Assembly: GCA_948567375.1 (NCBI GenBank)
Contig: OX419756.1
Location: 25,398,552-25,462,551 of the forward strand
DNA length: 64,000 bases
Reading direction: 5' to 3'
Source: Lunularia cruciata
Lineage: Eukaryota > Streptophyta > Marchantiopsida > Lunulariales > Lunulariaceae
Both the position numbers and the translations under genes were made by a program. Positions 46,791-58,025 of the stretch are shown piece by piece. Each line of letters starts with the position of its first letter. The first letter of the stretch is position 1. The notes beneath the pieces were generated by a model, which was given only the letters and a program-made list of their open reading frames with translations, had not been told where the DNA came from and searched no databases.

Positions 46791-47226
46791 GTCTTGGTGA
46801 CTCTGACTTTGACTCGCTCAATCAATAAAGAAGAGTCAGAAGATATGCAGGAAACATGAAAGCCAGGCATGGAGAAAGATGGAGAAAGATTTAAGAATCA
46901 TATCAAGGATCAGAAACAATTTTCCAACATTTAATGAAAATTCACTACTTCTATAAGTTTTCGCTTAAAGGGATTATGATTCTTTAGTTGACATAGCTCT
47001 TTATCGACATGAGAGAAGAATATCGCACATTAAACAGTTGTATTTTCTCCGCTTACTTAACTCCATGAGAAGAACAGAAAGCAGCAATCTCCCCTCTTAA
47101 TTTGCTTTCAATCATCCCATCCTTACTGTTGTTCCGTTGCACCGTCTGTGAAATGGCCACTCTCCTCAAGTATTTATCAATGCTGGATCATCATAGACAT
47201 ATGCTTAGGTAGAGAATAAGGTTTCC
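46791..47226. other. Intergenic DNA; nothing recognised
   Basis: No supported feature. Confidence 0.4.
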
Positions 47227-47395
47227 ATAGCTCAGATATCAATCTTAGGAGCGGTAGTGTAGTACAGATTAGGAGATTAGGAGCTGTAGTGTAGTACAGA
47301 TTTCTCGTACCCATACATTTGGGGTTTGGACCCATTTTACCCTTTGCGTTTTATCATTGTACGGGCTTGATGCGAATAAGTGTGAGAATCCTGTG
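47227..47395 (+). mobile_element. Diverged non-LTR retroelement tail with internal 26-bp tandem repeat
   Basis: CATAGCTCAGATATC, CAGATTTCTC, CCCATTTTACC and TTGTACGGGCTTGATG follow in the order seen in the 3' region of copy 2. A 26-base unit (TTAGGAGC-GTAGTGTAG...) at 47245-47270 is repeated at 47277-47302. The GGTCGCC end is not recognisable. Confidence 0.6.
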
Positions 47396-47962
47396 GGTGA
47401 GGTGGGATAAGTACTGGAGGGATAAAGCGACCCAAAGCAGTGAAGTGACCACGATGTTCAGCAGCTTGCGGGAATGTGCTCCAGCAGCTCAGTCATGTTA
47501 CTGACAGTAGTTTCGATGCTACAGTCAATCTCTCTTTGGAGGACTCATCAGGAGGAACCGGATGTGCCATTATGAGGAGGTTACTGACCCAGGAAAATTG
47601 GACGACGGAAAACTACATCGGCTTGAACGCCACTGGAGAGCTCTATACAGAGTGGATTCGGACTTTACGTACTTCACTTGTGTTAAAAGCATCTCCCATA
47701 TGAAAAGGAGCTTCCCAGAGAATTACAACATCTTCAGACGAGATGATGAAGAATCATCATTGAAGAAGGTCATGAGAACAATTCGAACCATATTGTGCTA
47801 CTTGAGAGAACCCTGTTTCACAGATTGCTCAGCACACCCATGAGATGTAAACTGACAGAAAACCTATTGTAAATGAACGGTATAGGTCCAACCACGCTTG
47901 TCTAATCATAACTGATAAGAAGTAAACATAATAGATACTACACTTCTAAAACTTCACAGTCC
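47396..47962. other. 3' flank of the LRR gene; nothing recognised
   Basis: Overlapping short plus-strand frames have no motif. The 3' UTR of the minus-strand LRR gene probably lies at the right end. Confidence 0.45.
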
Positions 47963-49708
47963 TCATGGAATGGAAGGAACTGGACCGGTGAAGTTGTTGT
48001 TGGACAGATTCAAGTAGTCAAGCTCAGTGAGGTTGCTAATAGATGTTGGAACCTTACCGTTCAATTTATTGTACGAAAGGTCCAGGTAATCTATCCCCAG
48101 AAGGTAGTTTCCGATGTCGGAAGGCAATGGCCCTGAAAGCTGATTCCTGGATATGTCGACTTGGATGATTGAGCCAAGGCTTGCCAAGAATGTTGAAGTG
48201 ATGGGACCTGATATCTTATTGTTACGCAGAATCAAGAAGTTCACATTCGCTTCAAATCGCTCTGTTGGCAACCGAGAGTTGAAGTTGTTGTCGGACAGGG
48301 TCAGCTCCTGTAATCCAGGCAGAGAGAACACAGATGCAGGAATGGCACCAGTGAACTTGTTGTGGGAAAGATCCAGAAAGAAAACCTCGGGAAGCCGCGA
48401 AAGCCATTGGGGGAGAGACCCAGTGAAGAGGTTGCCGTCTAAGCGGAGCTGAAATATTCTGGGAACAATGTTTGCTGGCGGAGTGGAAACTTGAGGTAAG
48501 CTGTTCAAGCGGTTGTTCGACAGAATAACGCTACGGCAGCCCACAAGTGAAATTGGAAAAGCTCCGCTGAAGAGGTTGTTGGCAGCCGAGAAAGTCTCGA
48601 TGTTGTACAAATTGTCCGGAATGCGACCCGAAAGTTTGTTACTGGATACATTTAGAGAGAATGAAGTTTGAGGAGTCACTTGACTGAACGCCGCTGGCAA
48701 CCCTCCTGTGAGCTGATTCATGCTGAGATCTACCGTGTAAATATTCGGAGGCCGAGCAAGCTCAACTGGAATAGATCCTGACAGCTTGTTGTCATGAAGG
48801 TCGATAAAAGTGATCAGAGGAAGATTACCAATTGATGGTGGAATTTTTCCGGTAAAAGAATTCGTGTTGAGTCGCAGAACATCGAGAGCGCTCAAGCGAC
48901 CAAGCTCCGAGGGGATGCATCCAGTCAGACGATTCTGGTCTAGACTCAAACCCATCAAACGTGTAAGGTTGCCTATGCTTTTTGGGATCGATCCTGAAAG
49001 GAGATTGTTAGTCAATGAGATTTCCTCGAGGGTGGTAATCTTTCCGATATGATATGGTATCGCCCCTGTAAGAGAGTTTTCAATAATAAACAAGATCTTC
49101 AGTCTCGACCATCTGTTGATGCAGGATGGGATCGAACCAGTCAAGGACGTACGAACCAGTCGCAGTTCGATTAATCGAGTGAGACCGCAGTAAGTGTTAG
49201 GCAAAGGACCTGGAGTTCTGAGGAGGGTAACATCGAACTTCTCGAGGTTTCCGAGTCGACCAAGAGCCGGCGGTAAGGGGCCTGTAAAGTTGTTTTCTCC
49301 GAGACTCAACTGTCGCAGTTTGGCTAGTTCGGCTATCGAAGTTGGAATGGGCGAATTGAAAAGAATTTGGGAAAGGACGAGATAGTCGAGTTCCGAGAGC
49401 CGTCCGAGTGATCCACCGACTACTCCCTTGTAGCTGGAATTCCTGAAAGGAGGGACTCCCCTGGACGGATCGAGCCCCGATGACGCGAAAATTGCTAGCC
49501 CTTGCACACGACCCGAAGAGGTACAGTTGACGCTCCTCCAAGTGCAACAATTGGTCCCTGGTTGCCAAGTTGCGAAATCACCAGATGGATCGACAAATGC
49601 AGCTTTCAGTTCCAACAATGCAGCTCTATCTCCAGCGTTGCATTGTTGTGAGAATGCAACTTGAAAAGTTGATGCCAGCAACAGAGCGTAGATAGTAAGT
49701 ATCGCCAT
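47963..49708 (-). CDS. Secreted leucine-rich-repeat protein (PGIP/DRT100-like or receptor-like without anchor)
   Basis: 581 residues, one exon, ATG at 49708. A signal peptide (about 1-20, MAILTIYALLLASTFQVAFS) is followed by a plant LRR N-terminal domain (QQCNAGDRAALLELKAAF ... TNCCTWRSVNC), then about twenty 24-residue repeats of the extracellular type (N-x-LTG-x-IP). The protein ends right after the last repeat (LNLSNNNFTGPVPSIP). No transmembrane helix, C-terminal cap or kinase follows. Secreted plant LRR proteins of this layout include polygalacturonase inhibitors and DRT100-like proteins. It could bind a wall polymer, peptide or enzyme. The ligand is unknown. Confidence 0.9.
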   Translation of the reverse strand: MAILTIYALLLASTFQVAFSQQCNAGDRAALLELKAAFVDPSGDFATWQPGTNCCTWRSVNCTSSGRVQGLAIFASSGLDPSRGVPPFRNSSYKGVVGGSLGRLSELDYLVLSQILFNSPIPTSIAELAKLRQLSLGENNFTGPLPPALGRLGNLEKFDVTLLRTPGPLPNTYCGLTRLIELRLVRTSLTGSIPSCINRWSRLKILFIIENSLTGAIPYHIGKITTLEEISLTNNLLSGSIPKSIGNLTRLMGLSLDQNRLTGCIPSELGRLSALDVLRLNTNSFTGKIPPSIGNLPLITFIDLHDNKLSGSIPVELARPPNIYTVDLSMNQLTGGLPAAFSQVTPQTSFSLNVSSNKLSGRIPDNLYNIETFSAANNLFSGAFPISLVGCRSVILSNNRLNSLPQVSTPPANIVPRIFQLRLDGNLFTGSLPQWLSRLPEVFFLDLSHNKFTGAIPASVFSLPGLQELTLSDNNFNSRLPTERFEANVNFLILRNNKISGPITSTFLASLGSIIQVDISRNQLSGPLPSDIGNYLLGIDYLDLSYNKLNGKVPTSISNLTELDYLNLSNNNFTGPVPSIP

Positions 49709-51251
49709 TCGAGCACCTTACTATTCCCTCACCTTCCAAACATGCACATGCCAGAAACTTCGACAGTTAGCTCTCTCCTGTGATAACCAGTATAGACAAG
49801 CTTCAATACCGTAGTGAACTCTTCGAGCCTAATGAAACAGAACTCAGAAACTACCCACTGTGAATAGTACCAGAATGTACGATCTTTTTCTCACACAGAC
49901 ACACGAGCTCGGACATTGGGAGAACAAAAGAATAGAAATCTCATTCAACACTGCATTAATGTAGTCGTCGGGTGACTGACATTTATATGCATCAAGAGTA
50001 GTATTGAAGACGTTGAAGGTCAAACCTGCACGATGGAAGTCGTTGTCATGAAGTGATTTCAAGCGACAAATGATAACCTCGGATATCTGGACACTCATCA
50101 ACAGTCATTAGGTAACGTCCACGCGCACATTAACATTTCCGTCCATGGATGTACATGATACCGGCATCTACTTTGACTGCGATAACTAATCAGACTCGTA
50201 ACACTTGTCGTGCCTTCCATACTTCACTGCTTACGTGAACTGTACTAACTACAGTAATGAGACAAGAAGCTCCTTACATTTCGTTCTACTGTAAGCAATT
50301 CACTCACAGTAGAACAGGACTTGTCAGTAAAGTTGAGATCCCGTTTTTGCATTTGGTCACCCTGATGGAATGAATGCCATGCTCGGTGGTGATGCCCATA
50401 ATCTGTTATAGGAATAAGGAAGGTGATAAATACTGCCACTGTTGTAAATGTGGTGCTGATGATTAAGCCCACGGATATTTATTTCTTGTCTACTAGTTCC
50501 ATGCATTCATTCCGCATCTTGTTCAGTCCGGACTACGATAAGGCCCAGGTGCTGCAGAAATTGAAGTAACAGTACTTTGTTAAGTGGTGGTTCGGAGAGG
50601 CTAGCGATTTGGGACTAGATTAAAAGTAGAGGTTTCGTCGGTTGTCGAAATGCACATTTTGAGACACAGGATGCACGAAATGTGTCCTGAACCGTGCAGC
50701 TTCTCAAAAGCATGATAGGTAGGTGACAAAGCTATCCAGTAGTCCGGTTCTGTTCTCCATGGCATCCGGATGGCATCGATCAGCCCACAAATCAGGAGGA
50801 TATTGCTGCTGATTGGAGCTAGGAACTTATCAAGACGCTATGGTTGTCACAACATCAGTCCGAATTCATGCAGGACAATGACGAAATTTTAAATATTATC
50901 CTAGTAAAGGGATCACCCAACTTAAGAGGAAATCCTCTTTGAGTGTCTATCCTCTTCTAGAAAATAGTGGCCCTGTGGGCGCTATATACAGTTCCTGATT
51001 GCACAAGTATCTGACTTCACGATCTAAAATGGGATTTTCTGGGTTGACTTCTTTGATTTTCTGCGTAGCCAAAGGTAAGACACTGAAATCATGTACAGCT
51101 TTCAAGACCAAGTCAACTCTTGGAGTTTACATCTCAGTGATCACCCGCTCGCAGATGACACGAGATGATATAAAAGCTCCCAGCCTCTTTTGTTGGAATT
51201 ATAGGCACTCGACTTGAATGCGAAATACCATGCTCGCTGTTAAAGTATAGT
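49709..51251. other. 5' side of the LRR gene and intergenic DNA
   Basis: Includes the LRR promoter. A perfect 10-base inverted repeat (GTTCTACTGT, 50283-50292 and 50306-50315) is present. No other gene seen. Confidence 0.5.
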
Positions 51252-51372
51252 AGATTTGAGAACTCCGTGGTGCTACTTTATAACATGTGAAGACAGTGCT
51301 TATTTGGGCCAACAGATTTGAGAACTCCGTGGTGCTACTTTATAACATGTGTTAAGACAGTGCTTATTCTAG
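51252..51372. repeat. Recent tandem duplication, period 62 bp
   Basis: AGATTTGAGAACTCCGTGG starts at 51252 and again at 51314, followed in both by TGCTACTTTATAACATGTG and AAGACAGTGCTTATT. The copies are almost identical, so the event is young. Confidence 0.9.
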
Positions 51373-52157
51373 GCCTATCACATGTCAACATCAAACTCCC
51401 TTGATTGACTACCAGACTTTGTAATTCGTGATGGCCATCTCCTACCCACTACCGCAAGTTTTCAGGCCGTGATTCATGGGAAAGTGTAAACAACACGTCG
51501 GTTAAGCAAACAGTGCAAGTACGGAGATATATGCTTCGCAAGTTCTGGGGCTAATTGCAGATGAAAACAGTCCAGTCAGCCACTTTACGCGGAACGATAA
51601 CTCCGCATTAGGATCAGGAGATACAATGCCGGATTAGCTCAAAAGGCCGAGCAGATTGAGGGCAGACATGCTGACCTTAAAAGCCCCTCCTCTCATTCTC
51701 CCTCTTCATGTCAGCCGATTCATAGTACTTCTCAGCAAGAACAGCTGCGTAAGACTGGAGATCTTTTCATCCTAAGAAATCAATCTGTTAGGTGCGTATC
51801 ACGCTAGAACAAAATGTTCACCACCTTGCAATGCGGGTTGTAGATCATATGTACTTGATATGAACTCAAGGGTGGGGTTCATGAAACTTCTGGCTCCACA
51901 CTTCCCGACCGACAGAGCTTGTAGAGAAGAGCGGAACACCCAGGTCCAGACTTCCATTTTCCATGTAAGTTAGATGGAAGCCGTATGAAGCTAATCGAAG
52001 AAAAGTATATGCAACAAAAATTAGATCTGCTCTCTATTATCTGTAACTCCTCAAACTGGAATTTCAGTAATCATAATAACCATTGGAATTCTGACAGGAC
52101 AGTATGAAGACGGTTTTCGGTTGAAAATAGGTTGAATCCAGATCTGTACTGGATACT
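51373..52157. other. Downstream of lectin gene 1; nothing else recognised
   Basis: The part next to 52157 is the lectin 3' UTR. Its first 30 bases resemble the 3' UTR of lectin gene 2. Confidence 0.5.
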
Positions 52158-52553
52158 TTAGTGATAGGGTAAGATAACTCTGCCATCACTTCCTTTGATC
52201 GCCAGCTCGCCATCACTACCTAAATGGAGAAAGAAAGCTTCGTTAGCTCCTTCTGATCTAGTTTCTGAAGTGTATGCCACAGCTCCATCGCTGTCCTGAG
52301 CAACGACCAGTTCACCATCCGAGCGCATAGTCAATGAACAACTTGACGTAACGGTGATGAGTGGCTGGCTCCGCAGAAGTAATCCGCCATTTTGTGTGAG
52401 CGACAGCGTACATTCTTGGTTGATAAATGCCCATTCTCCCTCTTGCAAGAATCCACCATCACTTAAAAAGTTGGGCGCAACCAGGTCAGCAGCTTGACAA
52501 AGGTGAAAGCTGGTGAAGATCAAGACTACCAACAAATTCTTGGGGACATCCAT
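52158..52553 (-). CDS. Bulb-type (GNA-like) lectin 1, secreted
   Basis: 131 residues with a signal peptide (MDVPKNLLVVLIFTSFHLCQA) and one B-lectin domain. Seen: EGEWAFINQECTLSLTQNGGLLL, SSCSLTMRSDGELVV, QDSDGAVAY and GSDGELAIKGSDGRVI, the three-fold SDG repeats of this beta-prism fold. Two cysteines (QEC, SSC) can form the usual disulfide. The family's mannose site QxDxNxVxY is only partly kept: QDSDGAVAY has Ser and Gly where Asp and Asn are expected. Secreted, with no membrane anchor. It forms a head-to-head pair with lectin gene 2. Confidence 0.85.
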   Translation of the reverse strand: MDVPKNLLVVLIFTSFHLCQAADLVAPNFLSDGGFLQEGEWAFINQECTLSLTQNGGLLLRSQPLITVTSSCSLTMRSDGELVVAQDSDGAVAYTSETRSEGANEAFFLHLGSDGELAIKGSDGRVILPYH

Positions 52554-53738
52554 GGTGGCAGGAGAATTGCAGCAGAAGTAATGTCCTGCTAGAACTTCGT
52601 GACAACTGGCTTCTCAATGAGACGCGCCCTTCTACTTTCTAAAATCTCAAGGTGCTCCAACCAAAGATGATTGAACAACCTTCTGATTGGGTGATTGCTT
52701 AAAACTTTCAGCACAGCGTAAGGATGGTCTTCAAACTCCAGATATGCAGATCGTCGTCCGCATTGCTGTATAAGTAGAGGAAGTCCTGAGAGAGAAGCTA
52801 CTTGGCAGAACTTAGGAATCGAAATTTCACGAATTATGACAAAGTATTGGAGCCTGCGACTGAAATCTTTCGACATTTCAGCCGTAAGGGAGATCCCTTG
52901 TGTATTCGGGGAGAGGACTGCCATACTTCTACAGGACTATGCGGAGTTTTCCTCCGCCAAGTGTAACAAAATGCTCATAAATATGGAGGGATCTCCTTCG
53001 CTATTGTGAGGCTGTCTTTGGTGGACGAACATCTAGTTCGTGTCGCTGTCATGTTATGTTTTCCCTATTTCCATCACAATCAATGTCAACGCCCGTTAAC
53101 GCTCTTCTCTGCTTCGCTACCGTAGCCTACATCTCCTAGGGTACCACGAGATAGTACAGCTCAAGTGGCAGTTTCTGATCAGCTCCAAGTTTGGCATGTA
53201 ATTGCGATGCTAATTGTTATTTGGAGTGACTTGTCCATTTCGTAAGTGATATCTATGTAGTTCCAGACACATGATTCTATAATGATTCTCATGCCTTACA
53301 ACCTGCCAAGGCGAATACATACGACACATCAATTGGATCAAGCTTGATTTCCGCTGGCGTTTGTGGTCTGGCAATGACATCCCATAAGGTCCCTACGAAT
53401 TTTAAATTTCGTATTGAACAGATGATTCAGAGAACTATTCAGATGATAATCTGTCATTATTCATGACAGTATGATTCCGAAAGCCTGCAAATTATCCTGA
53501 CGCTCAGTATCTCCTCTACTTATACTACTGAGGACGACGAAGGGCAGAACTCGACTCTGAAGTACCATACTTGAAGCTGCGGTTCATCGCATCTGCGTAA
53601 CGCAACCATCAGAAGTTCGTTCGACGAAAGTTCTATTTTTCTTAGTTCGTTCTTAGTTCAGTGGCTCAAAGTACTAAAAAGGTACTATTTCTCCAGACTA
53701 TAGAGTTCCGAGTCCAGATTATCCGCTACATTACCACA
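52554..53738. promoter_or_regulatory. Shared intergenic region between divergent lectin genes
   Basis: 1185 bases separate the two start codons, so both promoters must lie here. A minus-strand 111-codon frame (52589-52924) immediately upstream of lectin 1 has no recognised domain and may be leader or chance. I could not single out TATA boxes with confidence. Confidence 0.4.
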
Positions 53739-54137
53739 ATGCATTACTTGAAGACATTACTGGCAGCTTTGGTGACATTTGTCAGCTGCTACCTTTGTCA
53801 CGGTACTGACTTAGTTGCACCAAACTTCTTAAGTGAGGATGGATCTTTGCAAGAAGGAGAATGGGCATTCACTAACCAAGGATGTACCCTGTCGCTTACA
53901 CAAAATGGAGGCTTAGTCCTTCAGAGCCAGCCGCTCATCACCGTTACATCGAGTTGTTCAATGACGATGCGTTCTGATGGTGAACTGATCGTTACTCAGG
54001 ACAGCGATGGAGCTGTGGCATACACTTCAGAAACTGGATCAACAGGAGCCAATGAAGCTTTCTTTATCCATTTAGGCAGCGATGGCGAGCTGGCGATAAA
54101 AGGAAGTGATGGCAGGGTTATCCTTCCCTATCATTGA
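53739..54137 (+). CDS. Bulb-type (GNA-like) lectin 2, secreted
   Basis: 132 residues from the ATG at 53739, which starts a signal peptide (MHYLKTLLAALVTFVSCYLCHG); the longer upstream reading begins with GTG. The mature domain matches lectin 1 closely: about 15 differences over 110 positions by eye, none in QDSDGAVAY or the final GSDGRVILPYH. The same degenerate sugar-site motif and two cysteines are present. Likely role: secreted carbohydrate-binding protein, perhaps in defence, as for other GNA-like lectins. That is family knowledge, not shown here. Confidence 0.85.
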   Translation: MHYLKTLLAALVTFVSCYLCHGTDLVAPNFLSEDGSLQEGEWAFTNQGCTLSLTQNGGLVLQSQPLITVTSSCSMTMRSDGELIVTQDSDGAVAYTSETGSTGANEAFFIHLGSDGELAIKGSDGRVILPYH

Positions 54138-57100
54138 AGTACGCAATACACATCTGGATTTAACAGGAGTTTCTAAAGCCTGTGAAGATTCTTGCTTTTG
54201 AAATTACAGTCTGTAATACAGATATTCGAGCTGAAATCAGAGGAGGTATTGACAGTGTAGCAGATGTCATTTGTTACTGGTGATTTTTTTCTTAGCTTTA
54301 GAGAGCTTCAAGCAAGCTTAAGCTACCAGTTCCAGGCAGACGGAAAACTCAAATTACCATCCTCTCCTTTGGAAATTCCAGAAGTGGAAAATTTTAGAGT
54401 TTTGCAGACTTACTCTATGAAGAAGTAATTATGTACGTATACACGAAACCAGCACAAGGCATTGTACTTTGTCAACATTTCTTTCTAATTACGTTCTTAC
54501 AGAACAGAGTCGATTGCCTTAAGCACAGCTTCAATTTCGGCATATTATTGCGGACTTTGCAGCTCTCGAAACACAACAGAACGTTTGCTTTACTCTTAAG
54601 TCGACAAGTCTTGGTCACTGGGTACCTGCTGACTCCTTTGAAAACCGAACATCTCTCAAGCTTCACACCTGACCCACGCCCACACGCTCACAGGAAACTC
54701 TTATCAACACATAGACTTCATCTCAACAGTACTGCCTAACAAACCAAGTTAAGAGCAGTTCGATTGCACTAAAAACTCCACACTAAGAACCGTCTGCTTG
54801 CTGGTGGTGTTCTTATGGTTTGGTAAAAAGTCTGTATGGTTCCTGGATAGACGTTTGCTTACCTTCCAGTTCGAAGTCGGCTCGCTCCATGTCTACTGGA
54901 CCGGTCGATCGGGGCCACGGGAAGCAGGCTGGGATGCAGCCCATGGCCGAAGCCGAAGGCCAAGGCCAAGGCGAGCAAACCTTCAGGAGAGATACCTCAA
55001 AGCAGGCTTAAGGATATTGTACGTCTCGGAGCTCCAGCATCTCACTCAATGATAAGCGTTGGACGTTGAACCTCCTGTGGTCATAAGGCAGTGTTCGATA
55101 ATCATTGAAATAAAGTGGAGATGCATCACAAACCTTAATGCCAGGAGGCTTTATAACCCGCTATTCTGGAAGCTCACCTTGAAGGAAAGCAGGCCCATTC
55201 TCAATCTACATGATTTTGAAGGTTTAGCGGGTATTGTTGTGGTTCAGTTTTAGTCACTAGTGAACTCTCTGCTAAACTCGGTCTAAAATTCTGAACGAAC
55301 GCTTCAACCTGAACACCCTTGATATGACTTAAACAGTTTGTCGGTCCAATTAGGTTCATAACGAGCTCCCCCTAGTTTAAATTATGACAAAGCCAAGGCT
55401 ATAACACATCGAAATTCTGAATAGGTAGGTATAAAACATTGCCTCTCATCTTACCATTCTGATAGGTTTCCCACGAGAGGGGAATACCATTCGATTGTTA
55501 CTTGGAGAGTAACTTAGCTGTAATTACATCACAAAACGCGATCAAAATTGTTTGCCTTCACATAGTCATGATTCTGATTGTCTGGAATAAGATACTCTCA
55601 CGGCTTTTTGCACAAGTGGTTGATAGTTATGCTAGCATGGATAGAGGTAAAGAGTTGATATTTGATCAGCAGCGTTATTCTCAATTGTGAGCAGTAATTA
55701 TTCAATTTGCGTTTGGAGCTCGTTACCTCTTAAAACCTTTGCTGTGCTCGGATTCAAAAACTCCTAGAACAGGTGAAGACAATCGTGAAGTTCTGCATAG
55801 AGATATGTACAGGAAGCTCTTCAATGAAAGTTGTTGGACTGTAGAATAGCAAGGTGATGCATAGACTTGTCCCCATTTTTTCTTGAAGCTACTGTACGAG
55901 AACAGGCACTGTAAAGGACATCGACTCATGCGTGCACAGTTGAGTTTAACAGCCACGATGCCATAGAAATGAAGCACATCCTCCAATCAGCTGTCATTCT
56001 AGAAGCTTCCCTTCAGCCGTTATCACATTCTGTATGATAGGAGGATGTCTTAATCAGAGAGTTCAATAACTGCACTGTTCCTACCAAGCAGCAACTTAAA
56101 TATTTTAGAGAGTCAAGCGGCTTGTGTTGCCTTCTTACTGGAGATCATTCAGCTTTTACTATCTGGACATTTGCAGAGGTACTCGTAGGCCGAACTTGAG
56201 ATCGTGTCACCCAGTAGTTTTCATTTGTCATAACCTACAGCTTCCAATAGTTTCTTATATTCAGAGGACCTGATCTTTAAGCAGCTCTTGTCTGTAGAAG
56301 TTTGTTTTACTACCTCCGGCTTATGTACACGGAAAGTTTCCTCACTCGATCTCTCGTGGTCTCTCTCCCGCTGACCCCCAATCTAAGTCTGAACACAGGC
56401 GTTCGTTGAGATCGGTTAGACTCAGAAGTTCTTGCTTTGTAACTGCAGGTAGCGCTTACTGTTGTCTGTTCAAGATGTTTTTCCTTCTATCACTTCATCA
56501 CATGGACCCCCCGCTTGTGGAACAACCATGAATCGGTTCCAAGGGAAGAGATCGAGGAATCAAAAGTTGTCGAACATTTCTCATCCGAAAGTGTTGAGAG
56601 GAGGACGAGTTTGAGAACTCGTAGTGCACGATCTTACTAGACCCTAGAGACGTAACTCGGTACTCCCTGCCATTTTGAGGTCCATTTGGTTGAAGATGGC
56701 CAGATTGTTTCGGTTTGCGTAGCTATACGTATTTTTAACTTTTCTGCACTCACACCAATCGGACATAGAGCATGACGAAGGCATGGTAACTAGGATGAGG
56801 TACTAACTACACTGACTCGAAGTGAGTGCACCAAAGGGCGTGTTGAGTACAATAAGATTTGCTTTTGAATGTTTGTGCCGAAATTGTTCGGAAGTACCTG
56901 GAGTATTTGGAACACACTAGTGGAAACAAGAAATTGCCAATGTAACCCCTACAATGCTGGAGAGTTTACGTTTGCAGCGTTGGACCAATGTACCCGAAAA
57001 GCGTTTAAATGTTGAAAATTCGATCGTCTGATTGGCAATGTAGACCACGCAATTCGCTCGAGAAACTTGGTGTCTTCTTGCATGATGGCTGAGTGGACTG

Positions 57101-58025
57101 CCAGAGAAGCAGCATGGGACGATATACCAGACTAAACAGCTCAGAAGGAACTATCTGTAGCTACTACGTCTGGTGAAGGGGTTTGTACTACCTTCAATTG
57201 ATGTTGAAAATTTAACTCGTGGCAAGAAGTTGTGGTTCACATCGAGAATATGAAGTCAAACTATAAAAACTATAAACCTCAGGTAGAAATGTTCAGCCGA
57301 ATGATATAACGTAAAAGTGTTCATGCCTTTCATACTCAAGACGACGAAACGTATGATGCTTGGAGAAGAGTCTTATTCAGCACGTCGTGAACCCGTTGAA
57401 TTGGGACCTACACTCTCTAGTCGTTCGCATTTTAAAGAATAATTCTATTATTCCCATGACTGTCGTCAAAATGTTATCACTTCCCCTTGGTGGCGGACGC
57501 TAATGCCCATCGTCATTACCGGTGGTATGTCGACATGACCGAGACCGCAGACCGAAGTTCGACGGGACTAGGTCACAAACCCGGGGAAAGACGAGGTTCG
57601 GTTGAAGTATCGAAGCCAATTCGCCACGACATCTTCGCAGAGTATGTGTCAGGCAGTTCTACACGTGGATGCGCACATTATCCTCCTTATCTGGTCTTAT
57701 TTTTCTGCCTTTTACATGGACTATTATTCAGCATTATCCAGTAGGGCTTCATAAAGCAGGGATGTGTAGATAATGTATGTGCTCCTCCTCTTCCACTTCT
57801 TTGTCTCTTTCCCGGTTGGCTCCAGACCTTTGCCTCTGGGCCCCTTATCCTTCGGTGCCTTCGTGGACAGTACGATTCCGCGAACTGTATGAAGCCCTGA
57901 GCGACGCATTCGCCCAGTCTCTTTCATTATCGACTTGGAGAGTTTGTGCGGAGGTTTTTCAGTAAACCTCAGTTTCTTGTTCTAGGGCAGAGGCAGTTAG
58001 GCCGAATTTTAGTTTGGGATTTGAG
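54138..58025. other. Intergenic DNA up to the chloroplast RNP gene
   Basis: About 3.9 kb with only motif-free short frames. The last few hundred bases, richer in GC, should hold the promoter and leader of the gene at 58026. Confidence 0.45.

Noticed and set aside
52589-52924. 111-codon minus-strand frame upstream of lectin 1
   Set aside because: No recognisable domain and no counterpart upstream of lectin 2; may be leader sequence.
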